NCBI GenBank assembly: GCA_023392515.1
Contig: JAEVYX010000073.1
Span: 15,525 to 79,524, forward strand
From: Bacillota bacterium
GTDB taxonomy: Bacteria > Bacillota > Clostridia > Christensenellales > Aristaeellaceae
Length of the DNA stretch: 64,000 nt
Reading direction: 5' to 3'
Each line of letters begins with the position of its first letter. Within the stretch, counting starts at the first letter, position 1. Under the pieces are notes generated by a model that was not told the DNA's origin, made no database searches, and worked only from the letters and a program-made list of their open reading frames with translations. Positions 32,772 to 42,217 of the stretch are shown one piece after another. Both the position numbers and the translations under genes were made by a program.

Positions 32772-34310
32772 TTAGAGACTTACACTTTTTTGAACAGGTT
32801 CATTTCCAAACACCCAGGCGATATGCTTTTCATCAAAAGCCTGCTTTTCCGTAAGCAAACTCATGACGGGAACAATGATTAGCCCGGCAATCATGGCGCC
32901 AGCTCCACTGATGGGGGCTAAGGCAAAGTTGCCGCTCAATAGGGGTGGCAGCAATGAAATCAAAACGCCGCAAAGGACACCGGCATAAACACCAGGCTTT
33001 GTTACACCCTTCCAAAGCAAGCCATATAAAAACGGCGCAAGGAAAGCTCCTGCAATGGTTCCCCAGGACAGGGACATCAGGGACATGATGGGCGTTTTTT
33101 GCATCAAGAAATTCACGGTCAGAGAGAACGCAACAAAAGCAACACATAGTATTCGCATGATAAGTGTCATACCCTTGGAACTGATTTTCGGAAACAGGGA
33201 CCCAACCAGGTCAATGGAAATTACTGAGGCCGAAGAAAGAACCAGAGCGGTCAATGTGGAAATGCTGGCGGACAAAAGCAAGACCACGAACAAACCCTGT
33301 AGAAACTCTGGAATATTAACGATGGTCTGGTCCACCAGCATGGTCGGCATAATGGTATCCTTTGCCATCTTTCCGGAATTCACAAGGGCAGCCAGTGTTT
33401 CTCCTGAATCACTGGTGATCTGGCTTAGAATGACGCGACCGAAGCTTCCGGCAAAATAGGCCCCGCCTGCAATGATAATGGCAAACGAGGTAGATATGAC
33501 CGTGGCGCGCTTGATAGCCGCTGTTTCCTTGATGGCAAAAAATTTGTGTATCATTTGCGGCATGCCGAGCACCCCAAGGGATGTCAGCACTACGTTAGCC
33601 GCAAGCCACAAGCCTTTTCCTTTAGGCGGAATCAATGAATTAAAGCCGGGGCCGCCAACGGCATCCTGACCCAGTTGGGATATACCTTTTGTCAGCCCGC
33701 CTGCGCCGCGGATGATGAAGTATACAATCAGGCCGATTCCAGCCAACATGATGATTCCCTGTATGAAATCGCTGACTGCGGTTGCTTTATAGCCGCCAAG
33801 AAACAGATAGAGAGAAGACAGCATGGCGATACCAATGACGCACCAGGTATAATCAAAGCCCATGGTCAGTTGGAACATGTAGCCTAATCCCTTGTACACG
33901 GAAGCAGAGTAGGGCAGGAGAAATACAAAAATGATGAGAGAGGAAAGAATCTTCAGCGTCTTGGATTGATAACGCTTTTCAAAAAAACTTGGGATGGTAA
34001 CAACAGAAAGCCTTTCACCCATTAGCCGTGTGGGTTTGGCCAACAGCGACCAGGCTAGAAAGCTTCCAATCAGGGCATTGCCGATACCGCACCAGACAGC
34101 AGAAATTCCAACATCCCAACCGGTAGAACCTGCATAACCAACGATGATTACGGCAGAAAAATAGCTGGCCCCATAAGAGAGCGCACTCATCCATGGGCCA
34201 ACATTTCTGCCCCCCAGCAAAAAATCGTTGAGGGATATGGATTTTTTTGCGGTAAAAAAGATGACCAGAACCATCATCAGGGCATAGAGAACCAAAACAG
34301 CATATTTCAT
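32772..34310 (-). CDS. Sodium:solute symporter (SSS family, pantothenate-permease-like)
   Basis: 512 aa from the ATG at 34310, with GGTGG about 8 nt upstream. About 13 hydrophobic helices are visible. Features of the family are DFLLGGRNVGPWMSALSYGASYFSAVIIVG near the N-terminus, the IGNALIGSFLAW helix, GGYKATAVSDFIQGIIML and TSLGVLGMPQMIHKFFAIK. These proteins import a solute with Na+ through a LeuT-like fold. The start resembles the PanF subgroup, but substrate is not certain. It is divergent from yqfC and has its own promoter at 34371-34398. Confidence 0.88.
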   Translation of the reverse strand: MKYAVLVLYALMMVLVIFFTAKKSISLNDFLLGGRNVGPWMSALSYGASYFSAVIIVGYAGSTGWDVGISAVWCGIGNALIGSFLAWSLLAKPTRLMGERLSVVTIPSFFEKRYQSKTLKILSSLIIFVFLLPYSASVYKGLGYMFQLTMGFDYTWCVIGIAMLSSLYLFLGGYKATAVSDFIQGIIMLAGIGLIVYFIIRGAGGLTKGISQLGQDAVGGPGFNSLIPPKGKGLWLAANVVLTSLGVLGMPQMIHKFFAIKETAAIKRATVISTSFAIIIAGGAYFAGSFGRVILSQITSDSGETLAALVNSGKMAKDTIMPTMLVDQTIVNIPEFLQGLFVVLLLSASISTLTALVLSSASVISIDLVGSLFPKISSKGMTLIMRILCVAFVAFSLTVNFLMQKTPIMSLMSLSWGTIAGAFLAPFLYGLLWKGVTKPGVYAGVLCGVLISLLPPLLSGNFALAPISGAGAMIAGLIIVPVMSLLTEKQAFDEKHIAWVFGNEPVQKSVSL

Positions 34311-34370
34311 TTTTGATTCCACCTTCCGTACTACTTGTCCCCGCACACTCAGGAGACTTCTACAAAATGT

Positions 34371-34398
34371 ATTATACAGAAAATTGTTGATATTGCAA
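34371..34398 (-). promoter_or_regulatory. Promoter of the symporter gene
   Basis: On the minus strand TTGCAA (34398-34393), a 16-bp spacer and TATAAT (34376-34371), start near 34364. Confidence 0.55.
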
Positions 34399-34483
34399 TG
34401 GGAAATTCCCGGCCTTGCATGAATTGTTTTTAAAAGCCATAGGCTTAATCAGCATCAGAAAACCGCTGGGGGGAGGATGACGC

Positions 34484-34771
34484 ATGAAATGGCTGGAAAA
34501 GGCGGCTGATCGCAGCAGCATTCCTGAAGATGTCCTGACGGGATGGCCCAGGGCGGTTTTATATGGTCAAAAGAAACTGATTATTGAACAGCATCACGGC
34601 ATTATAACTTATCAGGCGGAATTGATTCGCTTTCAAACCGCTTGCGGTGTATTAACTGTAGAAGGCTTACAATTGGAAATCGCCCATTATGGACCAATGG
34701 ATGCTATGGTTACCGGTCATATAGCTCGCCTCAGCTATGGCGTTGTGGAAAAGGAGGAGAAAAGGCGGTGA
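34484..34771 (+). CDS. yqfC: Sporulation protein YqfC (YabP family)
   Basis: 95 aa, started after GGGGGGAGG. The beta-rich YabP/YqfC fold shows in GWPRAVLYGQKKLIIEQHHGIITYQAELIRF and the closing GHIARLSYG. YqfC is made under sigma-E in Bacillus and acts in spore maturation. Its stop overlaps the GTG start of yqfD (GTGA), so the two are coupled. It is the paralogue of yabP at 28.1 kb. Confidence 0.9.
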   Translation: MKWLEKAADRSSIPEDVLTGWPRAVLYGQKKLIIEQHHGIITYQAELIRFQTACGVLTVEGLQLEIAHYGPMDAMVTGHIARLSYGVVEKEEKRR

Positions 34772-35940
34772 AAACGGGCGCGGAAAAATGGTTTTCTTTT
34801 TCTTTCCAGATAGAGGGGCTCAGCTTGGAAAGACTGATGAACCTTGCCAGAGAACAGGGGATCATTCTGCGAAAATTACGCCGCCGGGGTCTTAAAACAT
34901 TGGAAGGTATTTGCCTTGAGGCGGATTTTAGGCACCTTAGTGAATTGGCAGAAAACCGTGGTTGGAAGATTATAAAAACAGGGGAAAAAGGGCTCTCACG
35001 CGCAAAATCCGGGTTATTCCGCCGCCTGGGGTTGGGTGTAGGTTTTTGTCTGTTTATCGCATTGGTTGCGTTAGCTATGCAATTTGTATGGCAAATTGAT
35101 ATTATGGAAGCCGGGGCTTATGAGAGCGAAGTGCGAAATTATTTGGTAGAACAGAACATACAGCCGGGGATATGGAAAAGGGATATTTCCTTACAAAAAG
35201 TGATATGGGACTTGGAATGGCGCATGCCCAAAGTAGCATGGGTACAAGCTCATTATCGGGGAGCTGTTTTGGTGATCCGCTGTGTCCAGGGTGTATCTCA
35301 GTCTCAGGGAGAGTCGGAAGGCGGACCAGGAGATGTGGTTGCACAAAGAGATGGCATTCTGGTTAACCTTTTAACACTGGCAGGCACACCTCGACATAAA
35401 GCTGGAGACCTTGTGAAAAAAGGGGAAATTTTGATTGCCGGGTGGGAGCGGGGGATTGGCGAGGAAAAAGTGCCGGTAAAAGCCCGGGGGATTGCTCTGG
35501 CCAGGGTATGGGTGAGAACATCTGTACAAATCCCGGCGCAAGAGGTGTTAAGTGAGGAGACCGGAAGGGAAACGGTGCTGCATATATTGGAAACGCCATT
35601 TATTTCTTTTGGCGAGCGTGAGCCGCCGGCATACCTGCAATCAGATTTGCAAATAGACATCATTCCCATAGGCGGGGCATGGTGGCCGATATCTTTGCGC
35701 AGAGAAACCTGGCGTGAAGTGGCCCTGTCTTACAACCCGCGAAATGAGTCGGATTTGAAGGCAGAGGCTGGGTTGGCAGCCTTACGTGCGCTCGCGCAAA
35801 AATTAGGCGGAGGTCATGAACCAGTTGACAAATGGGTAGATTATTGTATGATAGAAAGAAGGATGATGGAAGCAGTTGCCACAGCTGAATTACTTGTGGA
35901 TATTGCATTGCAGCAGCCGCGGGAACAAGGATCATCATAA
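34768..35940 (+). CDS. yqfD: Sporulation protein YqfD
   Basis: 390 aa from a GTG at 34768 behind AAGGAGG and overlapping the yqfC stop by 4 bp. A cytoplasmic N-terminus of about 90 residues, one membrane helix (GVGFCLFIALVALAMQFVW) and an extracellular C-terminal domain with VRNYLVEQNIQPGIWKRDI and GDVVAQRDGILVNLLTLAGTPRHKAGDLVKKGEILIAG, typical of YqfD. It is a sporulation membrane protein related to SpoIV-class cortex factors. The yqfC-yqfD-phoH-yqfF order is the conserved one. Confidence 0.92.
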   Translation: MKTGAEKWFSFSFQIEGLSLERLMNLAREQGIILRKLRRRGLKTLEGICLEADFRHLSELAENRGWKIIKTGEKGLSRAKSGLFRRLGLGVGFCLFIALVALAMQFVWQIDIMEAGAYESEVRNYLVEQNIQPGIWKRDISLQKVIWDLEWRMPKVAWVQAHYRGAVLVIRCVQGVSQSQGESEGGPGDVVAQRDGILVNLLTLAGTPRHKAGDLVKKGEILIAGWERGIGEEKVPVKARGIALARVWVRTSVQIPAQEVLSEETGRETVLHILETPFISFGEREPPAYLQSDLQIDIIPIGGAWWPISLRRETWREVALSYNPRNESDLKAEAGLAALRALAQKLGGGHEPVDKWVDYCMIERRMMEAVATAELLVDIALQQPREQGSS

Positions 35941-35982
35941 TTTCCCGGCACAGTCATCCGCATAGAATGGGGGAACGTTTCT

Positions 35983-36957
35983 TTGTCGCCAACCAGACAA
36001 ATACTGCTGTCTGTGGACAATCTGGATGCTTATATGTCGCTGTTTGGAACCAACGACCAAAATGTTGCTTTAATTGAGCTGGAAACAGGAGTTAATATTT
36101 CATTACGCGGTACGGAACTATGTATTACGGGTGATCCGGAGCAAACGGATCTTGCCCAAATGGTGATAGAAAAGTTGCTCGAAATGCTTCGCCGCCATGA
36201 AATTGTAGACCGTTCCCGGATCCGTTATGCGATTTCGCTGGCAAGGGAAGGAAAGGCAGACTGCATCGACGAGATTTTGCGGGATGTAGTAGCTATAACC
36301 CATCGGGGTAAGCAAATTAAATGCAAAACACTCGGCCAGCGGCAATATGTGCAAAAGGTTCGTGAAAACGTATTAACCTTTGCGGTAGGACCGGCTGGTA
36401 CAGGAAAAACATATTTGGCTATGGCCCTGGCTGTTGTTGCGCTTCGCAATAAGGAAATTGAGCGCATCGTGTTAACACGCCCCGCGGTAGAGGCGGGGGA
36501 AAAGCTGGGCTTCCTGCCAGGTGACTTAAGCCAAAAGGTGGATCCTTATTTACGTCCCTTATATGATGCGCTGTATGATCTGATGGGCGTGGATTCCTAT
36601 CAAAAACTTGTGGAACGCGGCGTCGTGGAAGTGGCTCCTCTTGCCTATATGCGTGGCCGAACCCTTAGCGACTCTTTTATTATTCTGGACGAAGCTCAGA
36701 ATACAACTACCGAACAAATGAAGATGTTTCTAACTCGTATGGGTTTCAATTCCCGGGTGGTTGTTACCGGCGATATCACGCAGACCGACTTGCCCTATGG
36801 CAAGCGCTCCGGTCTTTTGGAAGCATTGGATGTATTGGGGGAAACCCCAGGCATTGGCATCGTTCGCCTGAACCATCAGGATGTTGTGCGCCATGATTTG
36901 GTACAAGCAATCGTACAGGCATATGACGCTTATGAAAAGCGGGGAAAGGAGAACTGA
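35983..36957 (+). CDS. phoH: PhoH family ATPase (YbeZ-type)
   Basis: 324 aa from a TTG at 35983 behind GGGGGAACG. An N-terminal KH-like region of about 100 residues leads to the PhoH ATPase domain: KTLGQRQYVQKV, Walker A GPAGTGKTYLA, RPAVEAGEKLGFLPGD, Walker B FIILDEAQNTT and VVTGDITQTDLP. PhoH/YbeZ proteins are RNA-linked ATPases that work with the RNase YbeY, which is encoded two genes downstream in this operon. Confidence 0.94.
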   Translation: MSPTRQILLSVDNLDAYMSLFGTNDQNVALIELETGVNISLRGTELCITGDPEQTDLAQMVIEKLLEMLRRHEIVDRSRIRYAISLAREGKADCIDEILRDVVAITHRGKQIKCKTLGQRQYVQKVRENVLTFAVGPAGTGKTYLAMALAVVALRNKEIERIVLTRPAVEAGEKLGFLPGDLSQKVDPYLRPLYDALYDLMGVDSYQKLVERGVVEVAPLAYMRGRTLSDSFIILDEAQNTTTEQMKMFLTRMGFNSRVVVTGDITQTDLPYGKRSGLLEALDVLGETPGIGIVRLNHQDVVRHDLVQAIVQAYDAYEKRGKEN

Positions 36958-36962
36958 GCCCC

Positions 36963-39353
36963 ATGATGTCTAAAAAGCATGCCGGAAACCGTAAAAAAGG
37001 CGAACGATGGTCAATTGTCAAAGGGTTGGAAACGTTAAAGTCCATCCAGGCAAAATGCGTTTTCGTGGTTTTTGTTGGTACGGCATTGCTGATCGGTATG
37101 TTTTGTGCGGCCATTACTCCTGAAAGATATAACTTAAAAGTTGGGGCAATTGCCTATAAGACAATTACCGCGTCCAAGGATGTGGTGGATGAGATTACAA
37201 CGGCCCGCCGTCGGGAAGAAGCGGCCAGGCAAGTGGAACCCTCCTATCATCCGCAGGAGGGCGTCACAGACCTGGTGATGACCGATCTCAAAAGTATTTT
37301 TAGCGAATTGCGAACAGTGCAACAGTATGGGCAAACGCTTTTAGCGGACAGAGATGATGAGAATACCCGTACTGCCGGACGATCTTTTGAACAGGCTGAG
37401 CTAGATTATGCCAAAGAGATGTTGACAACCATCACCCTTACAGATTATCAGCTTACGGCGCTTTTGCAGACAACTTCCGAAAAACTGGATCAAGCGTACA
37501 ATGATGTTTCTGCCGCCGTGAAGAATACCCTCAATACAACAATCCGGGAAGGTCAAGTCAACGAATCCATCTCAAATATTTTACAAATTGTGGGATACAA
37601 AACCGATATGGATTTGCTGCAAAATGTAATTTCTCCGGTGCTTCGCAAATGCATTCGGCCTAATATGGTAATTGAACAGGAGGCAACCGCCCAAGCCCAG
37701 GAAAAAGCCAGAGCAGAAGTGGAACCTGTACTCTATAACCAAGGGCAAAACATTGTTGTCGCAGGCGAGCGTGTTGCAGCCAATCAGTTGGAAATGTTAC
37801 GCTCTCTGGGGCTTCTAGACGATAATACTGTGGACATGCCCATGTACGCGGGCGCCGGAATTTTAATTTTGACCGTGGTCATTTTGTCGCTGTTTTTGTT
37901 GAAGCTGCTTAATGTGCCGCTCATGCAGGATTTGCGCAGGATTACAGTATATATGCTGGTGCTGGATGTAACGCTGGGGTTGAGCATTCTGTTTATGCAG
38001 CTCAATACTTATCTTTCTCCCGTATCCTTGGGAGCACTTTTGCTTACAGGCTTGCTTGGCCCTCAAGTAGGCTTTATCGGAAATTTTACCCTTGCTATCC
38101 TGATAAGCGCTTTATCCGCCGGTGGTAGTTCCGCGTTTAACGCTGTCATGGTTCATCTTTTGCTTACTTCGTTTATTAGCGGCGGTATTGCCGTGATGGC
38201 GCTGCGCAGCAAACCACAGCGCGCTCGAATGCTGCTTTGCGGTATTTATGTCGCTTTAGCAAATTTGCTGGTCATGTTGTCCATTGGGCTTATGACGAAC
38301 AACGACCTGCAAAGCGTTTTGAATAATGCGCTATGGAGCATGGGTGGAGGAATAACAGGGGCAATCTTGTGTGTGGGGCTTCAGCCTGCTTTTGAGTATT
38401 TCTTCAACCTTTCAACGCCCAGCAAGCTGCTTGAATTATCAAACCCCAACCAGCCTCTTTTGCGCCGTCTGCTTTTGGAAGCACCTGGAACATATCATCA
38501 TTCCATTATCGTTGCCAATTTGTCCGAAGCGGCGGCGGAGGCCATCGGCGCCAATCCGCTTCTGGCCAGGGCCGGCTCGTATTTTCATGATGTAGGGAAG
38601 CTCAAACGCCCCCTCTATTTTAAAGAAAATCAGATGGGTGAAAACCCACACGACAGTACCGACCCCTATGTGTCTGCTGCTATTGTGACGGCCCATACCA
38701 GAGACGGATTGATGATGGCCCAAAAGTACCGCCTGCCGGAAGAAATAAAGAAAATCATCATGGAGCACCATGGGGATACGCCGGTTATGTATTTCTATCA
38801 TAAAGCGCTGCAGCTTGCCAATGGCAGCACGGTGGATATTAACGACTTCAGATACGATGGTATCCGGCCTACCATACGAGAAAGTGCAATTGTCATGCTG
38901 GCCGATACCATAGAGGCAGCCGTGCGGGCTATGCCGGACCCAACGCCCCAGCGAATAGAAGCCTTTATCGAGCAGCTCATCCGTGGGAAGTTGGAAGATG
39001 GGCAATTGAGCGACGCACCGCTCACGCTCAGAGATATTGATAAAATCGGCGCAGCCTTTACTACCGTGCTCAACGGTGTGTTTCATGAGCGGATCGAATA
39101 CCCGACTGTAGAGCCAAGGGGTAAAATCGCTTCTCTTGCAGCCCCGGAAAAGCCTGAGCAGATAGCGGTTGTGCCGGAGCAGCAGGAACATGCTAAAAGC
39201 AATGGGGACATGAATCCTGAAGAAAAACCATTACAAGAACCGTCCGCTAGCGGCGACAATGCGACTTCCGATTCTGAACCGGAGGCAGCAATAGAGGAAG
39301 AACGTCCTATGGACGAAGACAAAGCCGAAGAAAAGAAAGCCCTGGGTTTGTAA
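36963..39353 (+). CDS. pgpH: 7TM-HD c-di-AMP phosphodiesterase PgpH (YqfF)
   Basis: 796 aa. One N-terminal helix, an extracellular 7TMR-HDED domain (about residues 60-290), seven membrane helices (290-475) and a cytoplasmic HD domain with the metal-binding motifs TYHHSI, YFHDVGK, TAHTRDG and EHHGDT. PgpH proteins hydrolyse cyclic di-AMP to pApA. The C-terminal 60 residues are low-complexity and acidic (EEKPLQEPSASGD), a local addition. The gene sits between phoH and the ybeY-cdd fusion in the standard yqf operon. Confidence 0.95.
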   Translation: MMSKKHAGNRKKGERWSIVKGLETLKSIQAKCVFVVFVGTALLIGMFCAAITPERYNLKVGAIAYKTITASKDVVDEITTARRREEAARQVEPSYHPQEGVTDLVMTDLKSIFSELRTVQQYGQTLLADRDDENTRTAGRSFEQAELDYAKEMLTTITLTDYQLTALLQTTSEKLDQAYNDVSAAVKNTLNTTIREGQVNESISNILQIVGYKTDMDLLQNVISPVLRKCIRPNMVIEQEATAQAQEKARAEVEPVLYNQGQNIVVAGERVAANQLEMLRSLGLLDDNTVDMPMYAGAGILILTVVILSLFLLKLLNVPLMQDLRRITVYMLVLDVTLGLSILFMQLNTYLSPVSLGALLLTGLLGPQVGFIGNFTLAILISALSAGGSSAFNAVMVHLLLTSFISGGIAVMALRSKPQRARMLLCGIYVALANLLVMLSIGLMTNNDLQSVLNNALWSMGGGITGAILCVGLQPAFEYFFNLSTPSKLLELSNPNQPLLRRLLLEAPGTYHHSIIVANLSEAAAEAIGANPLLARAGSYFHDVGKLKRPLYFKENQMGENPHDSTDPYVSAAIVTAHTRDGLMMAQKYRLPEEIKKIIMEHHGDTPVMYFYHKALQLANGSTVDINDFRYDGIRPTIRESAIVMLADTIEAAVRAMPDPTPQRIEAFIEQLIRGKLEDGQLSDAPLTLRDIDKIGAAFTTVLNGVFHERIEYPTVEPRGKIASLAAPEKPEQIAVVPEQQEHAKSNGDMNPEEKPLQEPSASGDNATSDSEPEAAIEEERPMDEDKAEEKKALGL

Positions 39354-39370
39354 GGGCTGGAGGAATCAAC

Positions 39371-40276
39371 GTGAAACTGGTATGGGCAATCTCTTGTGAC
39401 GGTATACCGCTTAGCATGTTCTCCCTAATGCAGACCGCTGCGGATTGCTGCTTAGTTACAGAAGGCGTTACTCTTCCCTGCGGTGTTGGGCTGCATCTTG
39501 TTAACGATATACAAATCCGCACGCTAAACCGGGATCATCGAGGCGTGGATCGGGAGACGGACGTGCTTTCATTTCCTCAGGTAAATTACCCAAACGGGCA
39601 TACCGCTGGGAAATCTCCGGCTTTATTGAAAAAAGAATATGATAGCGAGCTTGGTGTTTGCATGCTGGGGGATATTTTTTTGTCCTTAGACCGCGTGCGG
39701 GCCCAGGCGGAGGAATATGGGCATTCCCTGGAAAGAGAAGCAGCTTATTTGGTTACCCATGGGGTTTGTCATCTCATGGGATATGACCACATGATAGAGA
39801 AGGATCAAAAGGAGATGCGTGCTATGGAAGAAAAAGCACTGAACATGATAGGTGTCAACCGTGAAGGCGATGGAAGCGTTTCCGACGAAGCGCTTTTAAA
39901 ACTGGCGGTACAAGCAATGGAGCGTTCCTATGCCCCTTATTCAAAATTTCGAGTTGGGGCATGCTTGCTATGTGAGGATGGCCGGGTCTTCCAGGGGTGC
40001 AATATAGAGAACGCTTCATTTGGCCTAACGAATTGCGCTGAACGGACCGCTCTTTTTAAGGCAGTCAGCGAAGGGGCCAAGGATTTTACAGCAATCGCTA
40101 TTGCTGCCGATGATGCAGCACCTTGGCCTTGCGGTGCCTGCCGGCAAGTGTTGAATGAGTTTGCCCCAAACATCAAAATTCTGGTTACCTGGGATCATGG
40201 AAAAACAAGCAGCGCTACACTTTCCCAACTTCTGCCCCATGGATTTGGCCCCAAAGATCTGCAAGGTGCTAACTAA
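39371..40276 (+). CDS. Fused endoribonuclease YbeY - cytidine deaminase
   Basis: 301 aa from a GTG at 39371 behind GGAGG. Residues 1-150 are YbeY, the rRNA-maturation metal RNase: DVLSFPQ and the zinc motif H130-GVCHLMGYDH140. Residues 170-300 are cytidine deaminase: GCNIENASFGLTNCAERTALF (zinc Cys222, Glu224) and PCGACRQVLNEF (Cys254, Cys257). Both halves look complete. In Bacillus the order is yqfG(ybeY)-dgkA-cdd-era; here dgkA is missing and its neighbours are joined with a short linker (NREGDGSVSDE). It links rRNA processing and pyrimidine salvage in one polypeptide. Confidence 0.93.
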   Translation: MKLVWAISCDGIPLSMFSLMQTAADCCLVTEGVTLPCGVGLHLVNDIQIRTLNRDHRGVDRETDVLSFPQVNYPNGHTAGKSPALLKKEYDSELGVCMLGDIFLSLDRVRAQAEEYGHSLEREAAYLVTHGVCHLMGYDHMIEKDQKEMRAMEEKALNMIGVNREGDGSVSDEALLKLAVQAMERSYAPYSKFRVGACLLCEDGRVFQGCNIENASFGLTNCAERTALFKAVSEGAKDFTAIAIAADDAAPWPCGACRQVLNEFAPNIKILVTWDHGKTSSATLSQLLPHGFGPKDLQGAN

Positions 40277-40292
40277 AAAGGAGAACATCCAT

Positions 40293-41183
40293 ATGGATAA
40301 CAAAGCAACATTCCATTCCGGTTTTGCAGCCATTGTCGGACGCCCAAACGTGGGAAAGTCCACCCTTACCAATGCATTTGTGGGGGAAAAGGTAGCAATC
40401 GTCTCGAGTCGTCCCCAAACAACCCGAAACCGGATCATGGGCGTCATGAACCGTGACGGTTGGCAAATTGTGTTTTTGGATACGCCCGGCCTGCATACGC
40501 CTCGGACAAAGCTGGGGGAATACATGGTGAAGTCGGTGCAGGATGCCATGGAAGGCATGGACATCTTGTTGGTACTGGTAGATGCCACTGCCATAGGCCC
40601 TCAGGATCGGAGTATCGTATCTTCCATGGGGAGCAAGAAAACCCCGAAGATACTTGTGCTTAACAAGATTGATTTAGTGCCGAAGGAAAGCTTGCTGGCG
40701 CTAATCGCTTCCTTTGCTGATGCTGGATATGATGCCATCATCCCCATCAGCGCGAAAACAGGAGATGGGCTTCCGGAACTTGAAAAAACATTAAAAGGGT
40801 TTTTACCGGAAGGCCCACGGTATTTCCCGGAAGATATGATGACAGATCAGCCGGAGCGGGTGATCTGCGGAGAATTGATCAGAGAAAAGGCATTGCTGTA
40901 TTTGCGGGAAGAGGTTCCCCATGGTGTAGGCGTGGAAATGATGGGCATGGAAAAGGTCAACGATCAATTCATGGAGATTCATGCTACCATCTATTGCGAA
41001 CGGGATGCCCACAAGGGTATCATCATTGGAAAACAGGGGTCCATGCTCCAACGGATCGGCCAGGAAGCCCGGCTGGATATTGAAAAACTTTTGGGTATGC
41101 ACGTTAACCTGAAATTATGGGTGAAGGTTCGCCCGGATTGGCGCAACCGCATGGATGATTTACGCACGCTCGGCTATGAATGA
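40293..41183 (+). CDS. era: GTPase Era
   Basis: 296 aa from the ATG at 40293 behind AAAAGGAG. GTPase motifs GRPNVGKSTL (G1), RPQTTRN (G2), DTPGLHTP (G3), NKID (G4) and SAKTGDG (G5), then a C-terminal KH domain (IHATIYCERDAHKGIIIGKQGSMLQRIGQEAR). Era binds 16S rRNA near its 3' end in 30S assembly. It follows the ybeY-cdd fusion directly and ends the operon at a terminator. Confidence 0.98.
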   Translation: MDNKATFHSGFAAIVGRPNVGKSTLTNAFVGEKVAIVSSRPQTTRNRIMGVMNRDGWQIVFLDTPGLHTPRTKLGEYMVKSVQDAMEGMDILLVLVDATAIGPQDRSIVSSMGSKKTPKILVLNKIDLVPKESLLALIASFADAGYDAIIPISAKTGDGLPELEKTLKGFLPEGPRYFPEDMMTDQPERVICGELIREKALLYLREEVPHGVGVEMMGMEKVNDQFMEIHATIYCERDAHKGIIIGKQGSMLQRIGQEARLDIEKLLGMHVNLKLWVKVRPDWRNRMDDLRTLGYE

Positions 41184-41201
41184 TGAGTCATCAACCGCCA
41201 T

Positions 41202-41226
41202 GGAGGATATCTGGAAAGAATCCTCC
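41202..41226 (+). terminator. Intrinsic terminator after era
   Basis: GGAGGA and TCCTCC pair around a 13-nt loop and are followed by TCTTTTTT. Confidence 0.8.
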
Positions 41227-41293
41227 TCTTTTTTAACTCAAATGAAAAGGCGAACAATCTTTTACATAAATACTAGCAATATTCGCTTATCTG

Positions 41294-41302
41294 TGATATA
41301 AT
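41294..41302 (+). promoter_or_regulatory. Extended -10 promoter of purR
   Basis: TGA-TATAAT (TGn extended -10 plus perfect TATAAT at 41297-41302). No good -35 hexamer lies 17 bp upstream, in keeping with an extended -10 promoter. Start near 41309. Confidence 0.55.
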
Positions 41303-41347
41303 GAAAAAAGTGTATGGAAAATTCTAGGCGCGGGAGGAAATGAACAA

Positions 41348-42169
41348 ATGGACCGAGTCCGCAGAAATGAGCGTATGGCGGCAATGACTAAAATATTGTC
41401 CGCTTCTCCTAATCGGATATTTACTTTATCCCATTTTTGCGATCTGTTTGGGACTGCAAAGTCTACCATGAGCGAGGATATAGACATCCTCCGTACCGTC
41501 ATGCAAACCTTTGGTTTAGGCGAACTGGATACAGTTACCGGCGCTGCAGGCGGAGTGCGATACCGTCCCTCCATGCCCAAACAGCAGGCGCTTTCGTATA
41601 TACAGGAATTATGTGCCCAATTGAGCTGTGAAGAACGGGTGCTTCCGGGCGGATTTTTATATTTTTCCGATATATTATCCATGCCCGATGTGGTAGAGAA
41701 AATGGGAATCATACTGGCAAGTCAATATTATAACGATGCTCCGGACTTTGTACTTACTATGGAAACCAAGGGCATTCCGGTAGCATTGATGACAGCCAAT
41801 GCTTTAGGTGTGCCACTTGTTATTGCCCGCCGCTCCAGCAAGGTATATGAAGGCTCCGCTGTGAACATCAACTATGTCTCAGGCTCTTCCGGGCGCATCG
41901 AAACAATGTCCCTGTCCAGGCGCGCGGTGAAGGAAGGGCAAAGGGCACTCATTGTGGACGATTTTCTTAAGGGCGGCGGAACGGCAAAAGGCATGGTAGA
42001 CTTGATGCATGAATTCTCCGTCACAGTGGTGGGAATGGCCTTTGTTATGGCAACTGCCAATCCCCAAAAGAAGCGTGTTACCGGGGAGCGCTCCTTAATG
42101 ATTTTAGACGGAATGGCAGACGATGAGAATGTGGCGCGGGTGCTTCCGGCAACTTGGTTATCTGAATAA
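41348..42169 (+). CDS. purR: Pur operon repressor PurR
   Basis: 273 aa, started after GGAGG. An N-terminal winged helix (RIFTLSHFCDLFGTAKSTMSEDIDIL) is joined to a phosphoribosyltransferase-like domain with the PRPP loop ALIVDDFLKGGGTAKG. Gram-positive PurR represses purine genes and is relieved by PRPP. The purR-glmU-pth-mfd order follows the Bacillus map, though spoVG, prs and other genes of that map are missing. Confidence 0.95.
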   Translation: MDRVRRNERMAAMTKILSASPNRIFTLSHFCDLFGTAKSTMSEDIDILRTVMQTFGLGELDTVTGAAGGVRYRPSMPKQQALSYIQELCAQLSCEERVLPGGFLYFSDILSMPDVVEKMGIILASQYYNDAPDFVLTMETKGIPVALMTANALGVPLVIARRSSKVYEGSAVNINYVSGSSGRIETMSLSRRAVKEGQRALIVDDFLKGGGTAKGMVDLMHEFSVTVVGMAFVMATANPQKKRVTGERSLMILDGMADDENVARVLPATWLSE

Positions 42170-42217
42170 AGCGGTTTGCCTTGTCGTAGGATAAGAAACG
42201 GGAAGGGAGAAGCAATT

